The notes under the pieces are model-generated. The model did not search any database. It had not been told where the DNA came from and saw only the letters and a list, made by a program, of their open reading frames with translations. This document shows positions 8,079 to 16,627 of a DNA stretch of 64,000 nucleotides, piece after piece (the stretch's first letter is position 1; each line of letters begins with the position of its first letter). The stretch is from Ornatilinea sp. (GTDB lineage Bacteria > Chloroflexota > Anaerolineae > Anaerolineales > Anaerolineaceae). Made by a program: the position numbers and the translations under genes. Where the stretch lies: the NCBI GenBank assembly GCA_018433975.1, contig JAHDQE010000011.1, positions 1 through 64,000 on the forward strand, written 5' to 3'.

Positions 8079-9554
8079 ATGGTGCAGGTGATGGAATACG
8101 AACCCGTTATTGGCCTTGAAGTTCACGCGGAACTACTGACAAACTCAAAGATGTTTTGCTCATGCCCGGTGGTGGATTCCACCCAGGCAGCCCCCAATAT
8201 TGCGGTATGCCCGGTGTGTGCCGGTATGCCGGGTGTACTCCCGGTTGTAAACCAGAAAGCCGTAGAATACGCTATGAGGGTGGCCCTGGCTCTGGAATGC
8301 AAAATTGCGCATCTCAGCCTGTTTGATCGAAAGAATTACTTCTACCCGGATCTGCCAAAAGGGTATCAGATCAGCCAGTTTGAATACCCACTGGCACAGC
8401 ACGGACGACTGGTTATCCATACTTCCAACGGGGAGAAAGTGGTGCGGATCCTGCGGACTCATCTGGAAGAAGATGCCGGAAAACTGACCCATGTACAGAA
8501 GGATGGGCAGTCCTATTCCCTGGTGGACCTCAACCGGGCCGGGGTAGCGCTGCTGGAAATTGTCAGCGAACCGGATATGCGCTCCGCAGAAGAAGCCCGC
8601 GCCTACGCCGAGACGCTGCGCTCCATCATCCGTTATCTGGGAGTCAACAGCGGGGATATGTCCAAAGGCGTGATCCGTTTTGAGGCCAACGTTTCCGTGC
8701 GCGAGGCCGGCAGCGAGATCCTTAACCCCCGGGTGGAAATCAAGAACCTTAACAGTTTCCGCGCGCTTGAACGGGCAGTTCTGTACCAGATCGATCTGCA
8801 AACGGAAAAAATGAAGCGCGGTGAAGCAGTGGTGCAGGAAACCGTCGGTTGGGATGAAGCTCGAGAAGTCACTTTCTCTCAACGCAGCAAAGAAGAAGCC
8901 CATGACTACCGTTACTTCCCCGAACCAGATTTGCCACCGCTGGTGATCGAGTCCGAATGGATTGAACGGGTAGCGGCCGGGCTGCCGGAACTTCCTGCAG
9001 CGAAAGCGGACCGATTTAAACAGGAATACCAACTGAACGCCAATATCGCGCTCCAACTGGTTGAGGAGCGCTCCACGGCGGATTTCTATGAGGCCGTCCT
9101 GAAGGCCGATCCTTCGCTTTCTCCAAAGACTGCCGCGGGCTGGGTCACAGGTGAATTATTCGGCTGGATGAACCAGACGGGAGAATGCTGCGAAGAACTG
9201 CGGATTTCCCCCGCCGATCTGGCAAAACTGCTGGGGATGATCCAGCAAAATGAGATCAACCAGACCACAGCCAAATCCGTCCTGGTGGATATGCTGCAAA
9301 CCGGCAAATCGGCTCAGGAGCTGGTTGCCACAAAGGGATTAAAACAAATCTCCAATGCGGAGGATATCGCTGTACTGGTGCGCGAAGCCCTTGAAGCAAA
9401 CCCGAAAGAGATGTCAGCCTACCTGGAGGGCAAAGAAACTCTTTCCAACTGGTTCTTCGGACAGGTGATGCGAGCTGCTCACGGGAAAGCCAACCCCCAA
9501 GTGGTACGGGCCGAACTGGAACAGCAACTTAACTCCCGGAAGGAAAATTCATAG
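8079..9554 (+). CDS. gatB: Aspartyl/glutamyl-tRNA amidotransferase subunit B
   Basis: 491 residues. GatB binds the misacylated tRNA, phosphorylates its side chain carboxylate with ATP and completes amidation with ammonia from GatA. Seen: the opening YEPVIGLEVHAELLT, the zinc-site cysteines in FCSCPVV and AVCPVCAGMPG, the GatB/PET112 stretch FDRKNYFYPDLPKGYQISQ, HLEEDAGKLTH, and the C-terminal YqeY/helical tail domain ending at about residue 485. Two starts are possible: ATG at 8079, or ATG at 8091 (residue 5), which is better placed behind GGTGCAGGTG. It sits apart from gatCA but in the same cluster, so all three subunits are encoded within 8 kb. Confidence 0.97.
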   Translation: MVQVMEYEPVIGLEVHAELLTNSKMFCSCPVVDSTQAAPNIAVCPVCAGMPGVLPVVNQKAVEYAMRVALALECKIAHLSLFDRKNYFYPDLPKGYQISQFEYPLAQHGRLVIHTSNGEKVVRILRTHLEEDAGKLTHVQKDGQSYSLVDLNRAGVALLEIVSEPDMRSAEEARAYAETLRSIIRYLGVNSGDMSKGVIRFEANVSVREAGSEILNPRVEIKNLNSFRALERAVLYQIDLQTEKMKRGEAVVQETVGWDEAREVTFSQRSKEEAHDYRYFPEPDLPPLVIESEWIERVAAGLPELPAAKADRFKQEYQLNANIALQLVEERSTADFYEAVLKADPSLSPKTAAGWVTGELFGWMNQTGECCEELRISPADLAKLLGMIQQNEINQTTAKSVLVDMLQTGKSAQELVATKGLKQISNAEDIAVLVREALEANPKEMSAYLEGKETLSNWFFGQVMRAAHGKANPQVVRAELEQQLNSRKENS

Positions 9555-9866
9555 AATCCCCTCCCCACACCCGTTTATCCTGATATTCTCTGCCTGAGTT
9601 ATCCAGACAAGTTGATGTCCATCATACCGAAAAGACGATACTTATCATCTTGACGGTCGGCTATTTTTTTGTTATTTTTATAATAGTCATTCGCAGGTAG
9701 AGGTATTTACTACACGTGGGAATCCTTGCCGACATACTATTGGATTTTTAAGCGGACACTTCCGTAGTGTCCGCTTATTTATTTCTACACGGAGTGTATC
9801 TTTACCTGCCGGAAGCAAATAGATTTTGTTCAAGCTTGCCATAACTACTTTAGGAGAATACTTTAA
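9555..9866 (+). ncRNA. Intergenic region with terminator-ended possible small transcript
   Basis: 312 bases without a gene between gatB and the glutamate dehydrogenase gene. It holds a strong intrinsic terminator: AAGCGGACACT (9750-9760) / AGTGTCCGCTT (9766-9776), an 11-bp perfect stem with a 5-nt loop and an ATTTATTT tail. The terminator lies nearly 200 nt after gatB and 90 nt before the next start, so it could end gatB read-through, a short RNA, or a regulated leader of the dehydrogenase gene. A TATAAT at 9679-9684 stands upstream, but the nearest TTGACG (9650-9655) is 23 nt away, too far for a normal promoter. No known riboswitch fold was recognised. Confidence 0.35.
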
Positions 9867-11153
9867 ATGGCTTCCTCAACCAACGCATTTGAAATGGCAC
9901 AGGCTCAGTTTGATCATGTCGCAGAATTATTGAATTTAGACCCTCAGGTCAGAGAATTTTTGCGCTGGCCGCTCCGTGAATATCACTTCCGAGTCCCCAT
10001 CCGAATGGACGATGGAACGATCCGCGTTTTCGAAGGTTTCCGGGTGCAGCACAATGATGCCCGCGGACCTCATAAAGGCGGACTGCGATTCCATGCCGCC
10101 GAGACCGCGGACACCGTGCGCGCTCTGGCCATGTGGATGACCTGGAAGTGTGCCGTTGCAGATATCCCTCTGGGAGGCGGTAAAGGCGGCGTGATTGTTG
10201 ATCCTTCCACCCTTTCCGTCAGTGAAAAAGAGCGGCTGGTGCGCGGATATATGAAACAGATCTGGAAAAATATTGGTCCACGCAACGACGTACCGGCCCC
10301 CGATGTAGGCACAACCCCACAAATGATGGGATGGATGATGGATGAATATTCCACCCTGTGCGGGGAATACACCCCCGGTGTGATTACCGGCAAACCGGTG
10401 GGCGGCGGGGGATCGCTGGGCCGCACCGAAGCCACCGGATATGGCGTGGTGTATCACATCCGCGAGGCAATGAAACATCTCAAGCTGGACAGCTCTCAAT
10501 GTTCCGCTGCCATCCAGGGTTTCGGAAATGTCGCTCAATATGCCGCGATCGGGTTCATTGAACTGCTCAAGGGCAAAGTGGTCTGTGTCTCTTACTGGGA
10601 CCGCGAGGACCGCGCCCCTTACACGGTCAGCAAAGAAGACGGCATTGACCCGCATTTCCTGATGAGCATCACAGACCAGTACGGTTCTGTGGACAAGGAA
10701 AAAGCCAAAAAGGCAGGATATGTAATTGAAGACGCCGAAGCGTGGATCAGCAAAGATGTAGACGTGCTCATTCCGGCCGCGCTGGAAGGCCAGATCAACG
10801 CAGAAACGGTGCAAAAAATCTCCGATCAGGTGAAGATTATCGCGGAAGGAGCAAACGGGCCCACCACTCCGGACGCAGATGCCGTTTTAAAGACACGCAA
10901 CATTTTTGTTATCCCTGATTTTCTGTGCAACGCCGGGGGAGTTACCACTTCTTATTTTGAGAGCGTGCAGAACGATATGAATTTTTACTGGACCCGCGAA
11001 GAAGTCCTGGAAAAACTCGACACCAAAATGACCCAGGCTTTCAAAAGCGTGCTGGACATGTCCGAGAAAGAAAAGGTATGCATGCGGGATGCGGCTTATA
11101 TGGTCAGCATTGCCCGCGTGGTGAAGGCCATGCAGCTGCGCGGCTGGATCTAA
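9867..11153 (+). CDS. gdhA: Glu/Leu/Phe/Val dehydrogenase (glutamate dehydrogenase)
   Basis: 428 residues, full length for the hexameric small glutamate dehydrogenase class. It interconverts glutamate with 2-oxoglutarate and ammonia using NAD(P)H. Seen: the substrate region RVQHNDARGPHKGGLRFH, MTWKCAVADIPLGGGKGG with the substrate-binding and catalytic lysines, VPAPDVGT, and the Rossmann-type nucleotide loop IQGFGNVAQYAA at about residue 215, followed by AEGANGPTTPDAD. The cofactor (NAD or NADP) cannot be fixed by eye. The ATG is preceded by TTTAGGAGAATA, a good ribosome site. A hairpin follows the stop. It links nitrogen assimilation and amino-acid catabolism. Confidence 0.95.
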   Translation: MASSTNAFEMAQAQFDHVAELLNLDPQVREFLRWPLREYHFRVPIRMDDGTIRVFEGFRVQHNDARGPHKGGLRFHAAETADTVRALAMWMTWKCAVADIPLGGGKGGVIVDPSTLSVSEKERLVRGYMKQIWKNIGPRNDVPAPDVGTTPQMMGWMMDEYSTLCGEYTPGVITGKPVGGGGSLGRTEATGYGVVYHIREAMKHLKLDSSQCSAAIQGFGNVAQYAAIGFIELLKGKVVCVSYWDREDRAPYTVSKEDGIDPHFLMSITDQYGSVDKEKAKKAGYVIEDAEAWISKDVDVLIPAALEGQINAETVQKISDQVKIIAEGANGPTTPDADAVLKTRNIFVIPDFLCNAGGVTTSYFESVQNDMNFYWTREEVLEKLDTKMTQAFKSVLDMSEKEKVCMRDAAYMVSIARVVKAMQLRGWI

Positions 11154-11171
11154 ATCATTTTTTGCTAATCT

Positions 11172-11200
11172 ACTGACAGATTGTTCCTGTCAGTTTCCTT
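11172..11200 (+). terminator. Terminator-like hairpin after glutamate dehydrogenase gene
   Basis: ACTGACAG (11172-11179) / CTGTCAGT (11187-11194) forms an 8-bp stem with a 7-nt loop and is followed by TTCCTT. It lies 19 nt after the stop codon. Confidence 0.6.
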
Positions 11201-11715
11201 CTTCCGTTCTCCTCAATATTTCCCCCTCCCAGTGGAGGGGGAAAACTCTATATAAACGAAGACAACCTTTTGAAATGATATAATTTTGAAGAAATAAACC
11301 GGACGGATATTGCAAAGAGTCTGAACTTTCCATTCCAAAAGTAAATCCCTTAATCCAAAAAGTGTGAACAAACAACAGGGTAAAGATCCAACTCAAACCA
11401 CCGTTTCTGCACCTATTGGAGATTGAAATAATCTCAAAAATCTTTACGAATTTCGAAATCCTGTTCCGCATCCCAGTTATGAAAAGGAGGACCCTCTCTA
11501 AGAAATGCAGCAAGCGAGTTAAAGCAATTGACCATATTATCCATTGGGACAGATTCATTGAAACCAGCATAGAAATCACAGGGGTTGCAATGAAGCTTAT
11601 CCACATTGGCAGAAAATTTACAGCCATCTATAAAAAATCGCAGATGATTACGTAAAACCTTCATTCCGGCAAGCCCCGGCGCATGACCATTAAAACCAAA
11701 AAGGATAAGGCCAAA
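11201..11715. other. AT-rich gap with hairpin, no convincing gene
   Basis: About 515 bases without a convincing gene. It contains a perfect 11-bp stem TTTCCCCCTCC (11219-11229) / GGAGGGGGAAA (11234-11244) with a CAGT loop but no T tail on either side. The segment 11280-11660 is distinctly richer in A/T than its neighbours. A minus-strand frame of 76 codons (11664-11434) has a varied, protein-like composition but no ribosome site and no family resemblance, so it is not called. It could be a decayed gene or acquired DNA. Confidence 0.5.
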
Positions 11716-12363
11716 ATGTTAGAAAAATTACGCCAGGAAGTCTATGAAAGTAATATGATCCTGCCAAAAGCAGGGCTGGTTGTGATGACCAGCGGAAATG
11801 TCAGCGGTCGAGACCCTGAAACGGGTTATGTAGTCATTAAACCCAGCGGTTATAAATACGAGCACCTTACACCAGAACATATGGTTGTCGTAGATCTGGA
11901 TGGAAATGTTATTGAAGGAAACCTCAAACCTTCTGTAGATACCGAAACCCATTTATATGTTTACCGGCACCGCCCGGATGTTTTTGGAGTCTGCCATACT
12001 CATTCAACATACGCTTCCGTATTTGCGGCCCTGGGGCAGCCCATCCCGCCCTATCTGACCACCAGTGCCATGATGGGGGGAGAGATCCCACTGGGTAAGT
12101 TTGTGCCGATCGGCGGCAAAGAAATTGGCAAAGAAATTGTAGATAAGATTGGGGATAAACTGGCCATTATCATGCAAAACCACGGCGTTTTCACCATCGG
12201 AAACAGCGCCACCCAGGCCATAAAAATGGCCGTTGAGGTGGAAGAGATCGCGAAAATTGTCCACCACGCTCTGTTGAGAGGAACCCCCCTATTACTGGAC
12301 GAAAATGATATCAACGCAACCAAAAACCTGTATGAAAATATATACGGGCAAGATAACAACTAA
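11716..12363 (+). CDS. Class II aldolase, L-ribulose-5-phosphate 4-epimerase-like
   Basis: Class II aldolase/epimerase of 215 residues from the chosen start. The family binds zinc through histidines and includes L-fuculose-phosphate aldolase and L-ribulose-5-phosphate 4-epimerase. Seen: TSGNVSGRD, IKPSGYKYEHL, SVDTETHLYVYRHRP, and the zinc motif HTHS, then a later MQNHGVFTIG with another ligand His. The spacing and the SVDTETH motif favour the AraD/UlaF/SgbE epimerase branch. The start at 11716 is chosen because MLEKLRQEVYESN aligns with the AraD N-terminus and AAGGATAAGG lies upstream; an ATG at 11683 would add 11 lysine-rich residues. No pentose-pathway neighbours are present, so the substrate remains open. 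Confidence 0.85.
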   Translation: MLEKLRQEVYESNMILPKAGLVVMTSGNVSGRDPETGYVVIKPSGYKYEHLTPEHMVVVDLDGNVIEGNLKPSVDTETHLYVYRHRPDVFGVCHTHSTYASVFAALGQPIPPYLTTSAMMGGEIPLGKFVPIGGKEIGKEIVDKIGDKLAIIMQNHGVFTIGNSATQAIKMAVEVEEIAKIVHHALLRGTPLLLDENDINATKNLYENIYGQDNN

Positions 12364-12512
12364 CCTTATTCTCGAGATTTAGCGGTTGGAAACTTCTCAA
12401 AGGCTGGCCCTTGCAGGTCAGCCTCACCGCTTTTAACACCGCTTGCTATCCAGGTGAAAAGCCATTAGAATTTAATTAATCTTATGAAATCTTCTCTCAG
12501 GAGACCGTTCCC

Positions 12513-12713
12513 ATGATCACTGCCGAGATAATGCGCACCCTATTGATAATTGTGATTGCTGCTATGCTGCTATTGGCCGCCGCCTATCTCTCCGGTCGCA
12601 AGCTAACCCCAATCGCGCTGTGTGGATGGGGTTTACTGGCCCTGGCCCTCCCGATACTCGGACCGATTCTGGTCATCCTCAGCCGCCCCGGGGAAAGCCG
12701 CTCCATATCTTAA
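12513..12713 (+). CDS. Small two-helix membrane protein, PLDc_N-like
   Basis: 66 residues. Two hydrophobic helices (about 8-26 and 34-57) with a short polar turn SGRKLTP between them and a charged C-terminal tail SRPGESRS. The second helix, WGLLALALPILGPILVIL, resembles the phospholipase D N-terminal membrane domain (PLDc_N), where a W...PxxGP pattern is common. A CAGGAG ribosome site precedes the ATG. Function unknown; it may be a membrane-anchored small protein. Confidence 0.65.
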   Translation: MITAEIMRTLLIIVIAAMLLLAAAYLSGRKLTPIALCGWGLLALALPILGPILVILSRPGESRSIS

Positions 12714-12823
12714 TCCACCCTTCAACCTGCCGAGAACGCTCTTTTCATCCTGCTTTCAAAAGAAATGCCGAAAGCAGAAATTTTGCACCTTTTGTTTAGT
12801 CTTTTCACAAAGCGAGATAAATT

Positions 12824-13312
12824 ATGAAACAAGACCGGTTCTTAACCGCTATTTTGACAGGCATTCTCCTGCTGGCTGCCCTGTCACTGGTTGTTTTTTT
12901 CACCCGGCAGAAACAGCCTGTTTACCAACCCGATGATACACCGGAAAATATCCTGCATAATTACGCAATCGCTCTTTACCAGAAAGATTATGAAAAGGCT
13001 TATTCTTATCTAGCCGATATGGCAAACAAGCCGGAATATACCGTGTTCCGGCAAGCTTTCCTGAGCAAGCAAATTGATCCTTCCAACAGCGATTTGCAGA
13101 TTGAGAGCACGGAAATTAACGATAACGAAGCTCTGGTGGTGGTCTCCGTGATCTCGTCGTGGGGAGGCCCTTTTGAAAACACCAACCGTTCTACCTACAC
13201 CGCAACACTGGAAAAACAGGATGGACAGTGGAAAATCAACAATATGCCTTATCCTTATTGGGGCTGGGATTGGTACCAGCCCACAACTGAACCTGCGAAG
13301 CCCATCCCTTGA
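12824..13312 (+). CDS. Membrane-anchored protein with NTF2-like/DUF4878-type domain
   Basis: 162 residues. An N-terminal signal anchor (about residues 7-28) is followed by an extracytoplasmic domain. The pattern TPENILHNYAIALYQKDYEKAYSYLAD, then VFRQAFLSK, IESTEINDNEALVVV and KQDGQWKIN is typical of NTF2-like (cone-shaped alpha+beta) domains such as DUF4878, which are often found in exported proteins of unknown role. The C-terminus is Pro-rich. It lies between a two-helix membrane protein and a large DUF5671 protein, all on the plus strand but with separate spacing (about 75-110 nt), so operon membership is uncertain. Confidence 0.7.
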   Translation: MKQDRFLTAILTGILLLAALSLVVFFTRQKQPVYQPDDTPENILHNYAIALYQKDYEKAYSYLADMANKPEYTVFRQAFLSKQIDPSNSDLQIESTEINDNEALVVVSVISSWGGPFENTNRSTYTATLEKQDGQWKINNMPYPYWGWDWYQPTTEPAKPIP

Positions 13313-13387
13313 ATCAGGGTTATCCACAGGTTTTCCACTGGGCGATTTTAATAAAAAAGATAAATCAGGCTTAACCCGGAGAATCCC

Positions 13388-15316
13388 ATGCGATCCGTTC
13401 GACGTCTTTACTTTTATCTGGTAACCCTTATCAGCCTGGAAGTGGTTATTTGGGGCGTGATCTCGCTGCTGCGCACGCTGTTTGACAACCTGCTGGTGGG
13501 CAGCGCCGCCACCCTGTTATCCAGAGGTCTGTCACAAATCCTGGTCGGCGTGCCTTTGTTTGTGCTGCACTGGAGAATCGTCCAGCGCGAATACGCCCAG
13601 GACCCGGAGGAAGGCTATACCCGCCTGCGCGCTCTATTCTTATACGCCACACGGGCAGCGGTGCTGTTTCCCATTGCACAGAACGTGCTGGCGATCTTCA
13701 ACCGCATGTTTTTCCGGTTATTGGGAAGCAGCATTGAAAGAGCCCTGATCGGCGCACAGCAAACACTGGTCGACAATTTACTGGCAATCGGGTTCAACCT
13801 GATCATCTGGTTCTATTTCGAGAACATCCTGAAAAAAGAATGGTCGGAGAACGAACCGCTAAAAGAAAACCTGATCGAACTGCGGCGGCTTTACCGCTAC
13901 GCGTGGGTGCTGTACGCACTGATCCTGACCGTGGCCGGAGCGCAGCAGGTATTCCATTACACCTTTTTCACAGTTCTGGAAAACACCCCATTCTCCATCG
14001 ATTGGCTGGCCGACGGCCTGACCCTGCTGCTGATTGGCACGCCGCTGTGGGTATGGACCTGGGGAAACATCCAACGCTCACTGGCACAACCTGAAGAAAG
14101 GAATTCCTTCCTGCGGCTTTTGCTCCTTTATCTATTCTCACTCGTTGGAATTATCACCACGCTGGTCGCGACAGGGAACGTCCTGAGCGGTCTGTTAAAG
14201 TGGGTATTGGGTGAAGGGCAAACCACAGCGGCTTTCCTGAACGATAACAGCAATGCACTGGCGACGGCTATTCCCTTCGCGGTGCTGTGGGCTTATTACA
14301 GCCGACGACTGCACTATGAGATCGACTCTCAACAAGACAAGAGCCGGCAGGCCATGGAACACAGGATCTATCATTATATTCTCTCCTTTCTGGGGAATGC
14401 GGCTACAGTGTGGGGGGCCTGGATACTGTTAACTACCCTTGTGGACGCCCTGTTGAGTGATCCGCTGAACACAATCGTTTTGCGGACATCTACCAGCAAC
14501 GGATTGGCTTTGCTGGCAATCGGGATTCCGGTCTGGCTGACCCACTGGCGTCCGCTGGAGCAGGAATCCAGAGACCTTTCCGAGACGGGGAGCCAGGCCC
14601 GCCGGTCTTCCATCCGTAAAACCTATCTTTATCTGATCCTGTTCCTGACCGTGGTCGGAAGCATGGCCAGTATGGCCGGCCTGTTATATGGGATATTCAA
14701 CCAGGTCCTGGGGGAGACCAGCCCTACTTTCTGGCTGGATACCACCCGCCTGCTGGTCACACTGCTCCTGATCGCAACCTGGCTGATCTATCATCTGCTG
14801 GTGTTGCAAAGAGACGGACGGCAGCTCCATAAGGAGCTGGAGGAGCGGCACGCCGGCTTCCCGGTGCTGGCAATGCTGCCGCAACAGGACTCATACGCCC
14901 AGGCGTTGAGGGAATCTTTCCAACGACATCTGCCCAATCTGCCGGTCACCTTTCACTTTTTGGCCGATGGGGCGCTGCCCGAGGACTCTCACGAGGCAAA
15001 GGCAGTCATCCTGCCCGCGGGTCTAGCTTCCCAGCCCTCCGAGGCGCTTCGTGTGTGGCTGGAAGCATTTGAGGGCAGGCGTATCATTGTCCCGCTCTCC
15101 CAGACGGATTGGATCTGGCTGGGAACAGCCTCCAAACCGGCACGGCAACTGGCGAAGGAAACCGTGCTGACCATCCGCCAGCTGGCCGAAGACGAGACTT
15201 TTCAGCCAAACGTCCAGACCAACCCCTGGATTATCGCAGGATATATTCTGGCAGGACTATTTGGTGTTGAGATCCTGTTGATACTGTTCAGCATCGTAAT
15301 TTCTACTCTGGATTAA
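13388..15316 (+). CDS. Multi-repeat DUF5671-like integral membrane protein
   Basis: 642 residues. The protein is built from repeated membrane modules. The opening RRLYFYLVTLISLEVVIWG followed by a membrane pair recurs in diverged form (RRLYRYAWVLYALILT at about 162, HRIYHYILSFLGNAATV at about 328, RKTYLYLILFLTVVGSM at about 412), with module ends such as VPLFVLHWR, TPLWVWTW and IPVWLTHWR. This matches DUF5671. After about residue 475 comes a soluble segment of about 130 residues (FPVLAMLPQQDSYAQALRES... and AVILPAGLA), then one last helix at about 615-640. Function unknown. A GGAG ribosome site precedes the ATG and a strong terminator follows. Confidence 0.8.
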   Translation: MRSVRRLYFYLVTLISLEVVIWGVISLLRTLFDNLLVGSAATLLSRGLSQILVGVPLFVLHWRIVQREYAQDPEEGYTRLRALFLYATRAAVLFPIAQNVLAIFNRMFFRLLGSSIERALIGAQQTLVDNLLAIGFNLIIWFYFENILKKEWSENEPLKENLIELRRLYRYAWVLYALILTVAGAQQVFHYTFFTVLENTPFSIDWLADGLTLLLIGTPLWVWTWGNIQRSLAQPEERNSFLRLLLLYLFSLVGIITTLVATGNVLSGLLKWVLGEGQTTAAFLNDNSNALATAIPFAVLWAYYSRRLHYEIDSQQDKSRQAMEHRIYHYILSFLGNAATVWGAWILLTTLVDALLSDPLNTIVLRTSTSNGLALLAIGIPVWLTHWRPLEQESRDLSETGSQARRSSIRKTYLYLILFLTVVGSMASMAGLLYGIFNQVLGETSPTFWLDTTRLLVTLLLIATWLIYHLLVLQRDGRQLHKELEERHAGFPVLAMLPQQDSYAQALRESFQRHLPNLPVTFHFLADGALPEDSHEAKAVILPAGLASQPSEALRVWLEAFEGRRIIVPLSQTDWIWLGTASKPARQLAKETVLTIRQLAEDETFQPNVQTNPWIIAGYILAGLFGVEILLILFSIVISTLD

Positions 15317-15332
15317 GACTCCAGAAAACAAA

Positions 15333-15370
15333 ACAGGAGCCCGGCATGAACCGGGCTCCTGTCACATTTT
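15333..15370 (+). terminator. Intrinsic terminator after DUF5671 gene
   Basis: Perfect 12-bp GC-rich stem ACAGGAGCCCGG (15333-15344) / CCGGGCTCCTGT (15351-15362) with a CATGAA loop, then CACATTTT. Confidence 0.85.
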
Positions 15371-15581
15371 AGAGGTGAATCAGGTACCGGAATTTATGCC
15401 GAATTTTGCCTGCCTATTGTTCCCTGACGATGGTCGTCCGGAGAACTTTCAATCTCGTTTGAACTTATCTCATTTGATATCATTACTTTTTTACAAATTC
15501 CCATCCGTCCATGTCCAGTCGGTTTTCAGCTAACCAGCTAAAGCATGCACTACAAAACTTCACACCAGCGGCCTAAATACT

Positions 15582-16478
15582 TCAAACTGCTGCGGTTTCC
15601 ACGCTGTAATAGTGATGAAAAGCCTCTTCCAAACTGGGCCGATTGGTGGTGAAGTCCGTTACTTTGTATTCGCTGACCGTTTTCAGCAAGGCATCCGGAT
15701 TCCCTTCCAGCGTGCACCGCAGCCAATTCTCCTGTACCCACATATCCAGTACGTTCGGAATGTCTTTGAAGATCTCCGGCGATACCGGTTCCACAAAACG
15801 CATCTCAAAAGTGCGCAAAGCGCGGGTGCGGAGATGGATACCCCGCTCCACAGTGACCAACCGGCCTTCAAACAAGACCGCTACGCGGTCACAAATCTGT
15901 TCCATCTCGCTCAATGAAGTGGAGGAAATCAGAACGGCATGACCTTCCAGCCGTGCTTTCTTGATGAGGGAATACAGCACATCCCGTCCCTCCGGATCCA
16001 GATCCAGGGTGGGTTCATCCAGAATGAGCAGGTCGGGGCTGTGCATGAAAGCCTGAATCAGCGCAATTTTGCGTTGATCACTTTTTGAGAGCTTCCAGAA
16101 TGGCACGGAAAGATCTACGTTGAAATCCTGCGCAAGCTGACGAATGTTCGTCCAGGCAACACCGCCACGCATTTTGGATAAAATGCGAAAATATTGTTTC
16201 CCGTTTAACAAAGGGAAAATTTTAAAATCCGCAACCATATAGCCAATCTGCCGCCGAATTTCGCGCCGCAGAGGATGATTCTCGGTCCCAAACAGGAACG
16301 CCCGTCCTTCTGAAGGACGAATTTGATCCACCAGCAGCCGGAGTAAAGTCGTTTTACCCGACCCTTTGGGGCCTAACAGGCCGTAGATTTCCCCGGGTTC
16401 AATCTCGAATGAGATTTCTTTTACACCGGGTTGGTAAGAATATTCTTTTGAAAGGTTTTCAGTTCGTACTACGAAAAT
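15582..16478 (-). CDS. ABC transporter ATP-binding protein, start disturbed
   Basis: About 299 residues counted from an ATT codon at 16478. Walker A is intact (GPKGSGKTT), Walker B reads LLILDEPTLDLDP, and a switch-like region follows (VLISSTSLSEME). The ABC signature is degenerate: KLSKSDQRK replaces LSGGQ. The C-terminal 80 residues resemble exporters of the CcmA/drug-ABC type. The start is a problem: ATG at 16485 has a perfectly spaced GGAG but runs into a stop after eight codons. Removing one T from the TTTT run (16477-16474) would give MRYFVVRTENLSKEY in frame. So this is a frameshift, an ATT start, or a sequencing slip. A GTG at 16331 would lose Walker A. No permease gene is adjacent; a GbsR-like regulator lies upstream on the same strand. 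Confidence 0.82.
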   Translation of the reverse strand: MFVVRTENLSKEYSYQPGVKEISFEIEPGEIYGLLGPKGSGKTTLLRLLVDQIRPSEGRAFLFGTENHPLRREIRRQIGYMVADFKIFPLLNGKQYFRILSKMRGGVAWTNIRQLAQDFNVDLSVPFWKLSKSDQRKIALIQAFMHSPDLLILDEPTLDLDPEGRDVLYSLIKKARLEGHAVLISSTSLSEMEQICDRVAVLFEGRLVTVERGIHLRTRALRTFEMRFVEPVSPEIFKDIPNVLDMWVQENWLRCTLEGNPDALLKTVSEYKVTDFTTNRPSLEEAFHHYYSVETAAV

Positions 16479-16627
16479 AGCGCATTAGCAGACTCCTTAT
16501 CCTTCGCACGAGTTCCGCTTAAAAATCGCGGGAAAATAAAAACCGGCTAGACCATGGCAGGTACCAGCCGGAAGTGACTTTCCTCATGCGGCAGTTGGAC
16601 TGCCTGCGTCGGGTCAAGCCCCCTTCA

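Noticed and set aside
9650..9684. TTGACG and TATAAT as a promoter before the small-transcript candidate
   Set aside because: The gap is 23 bp, outside the 16-19 bp range; a promoter may still exist but is not this pair.
11190..11627. Minus-strand frame of 145 codons after the glutamate dehydrogenase gene
   Set aside because: No ribosome site, runs over two hairpins, and has no recognisable family; a product of AT-rich sequence.
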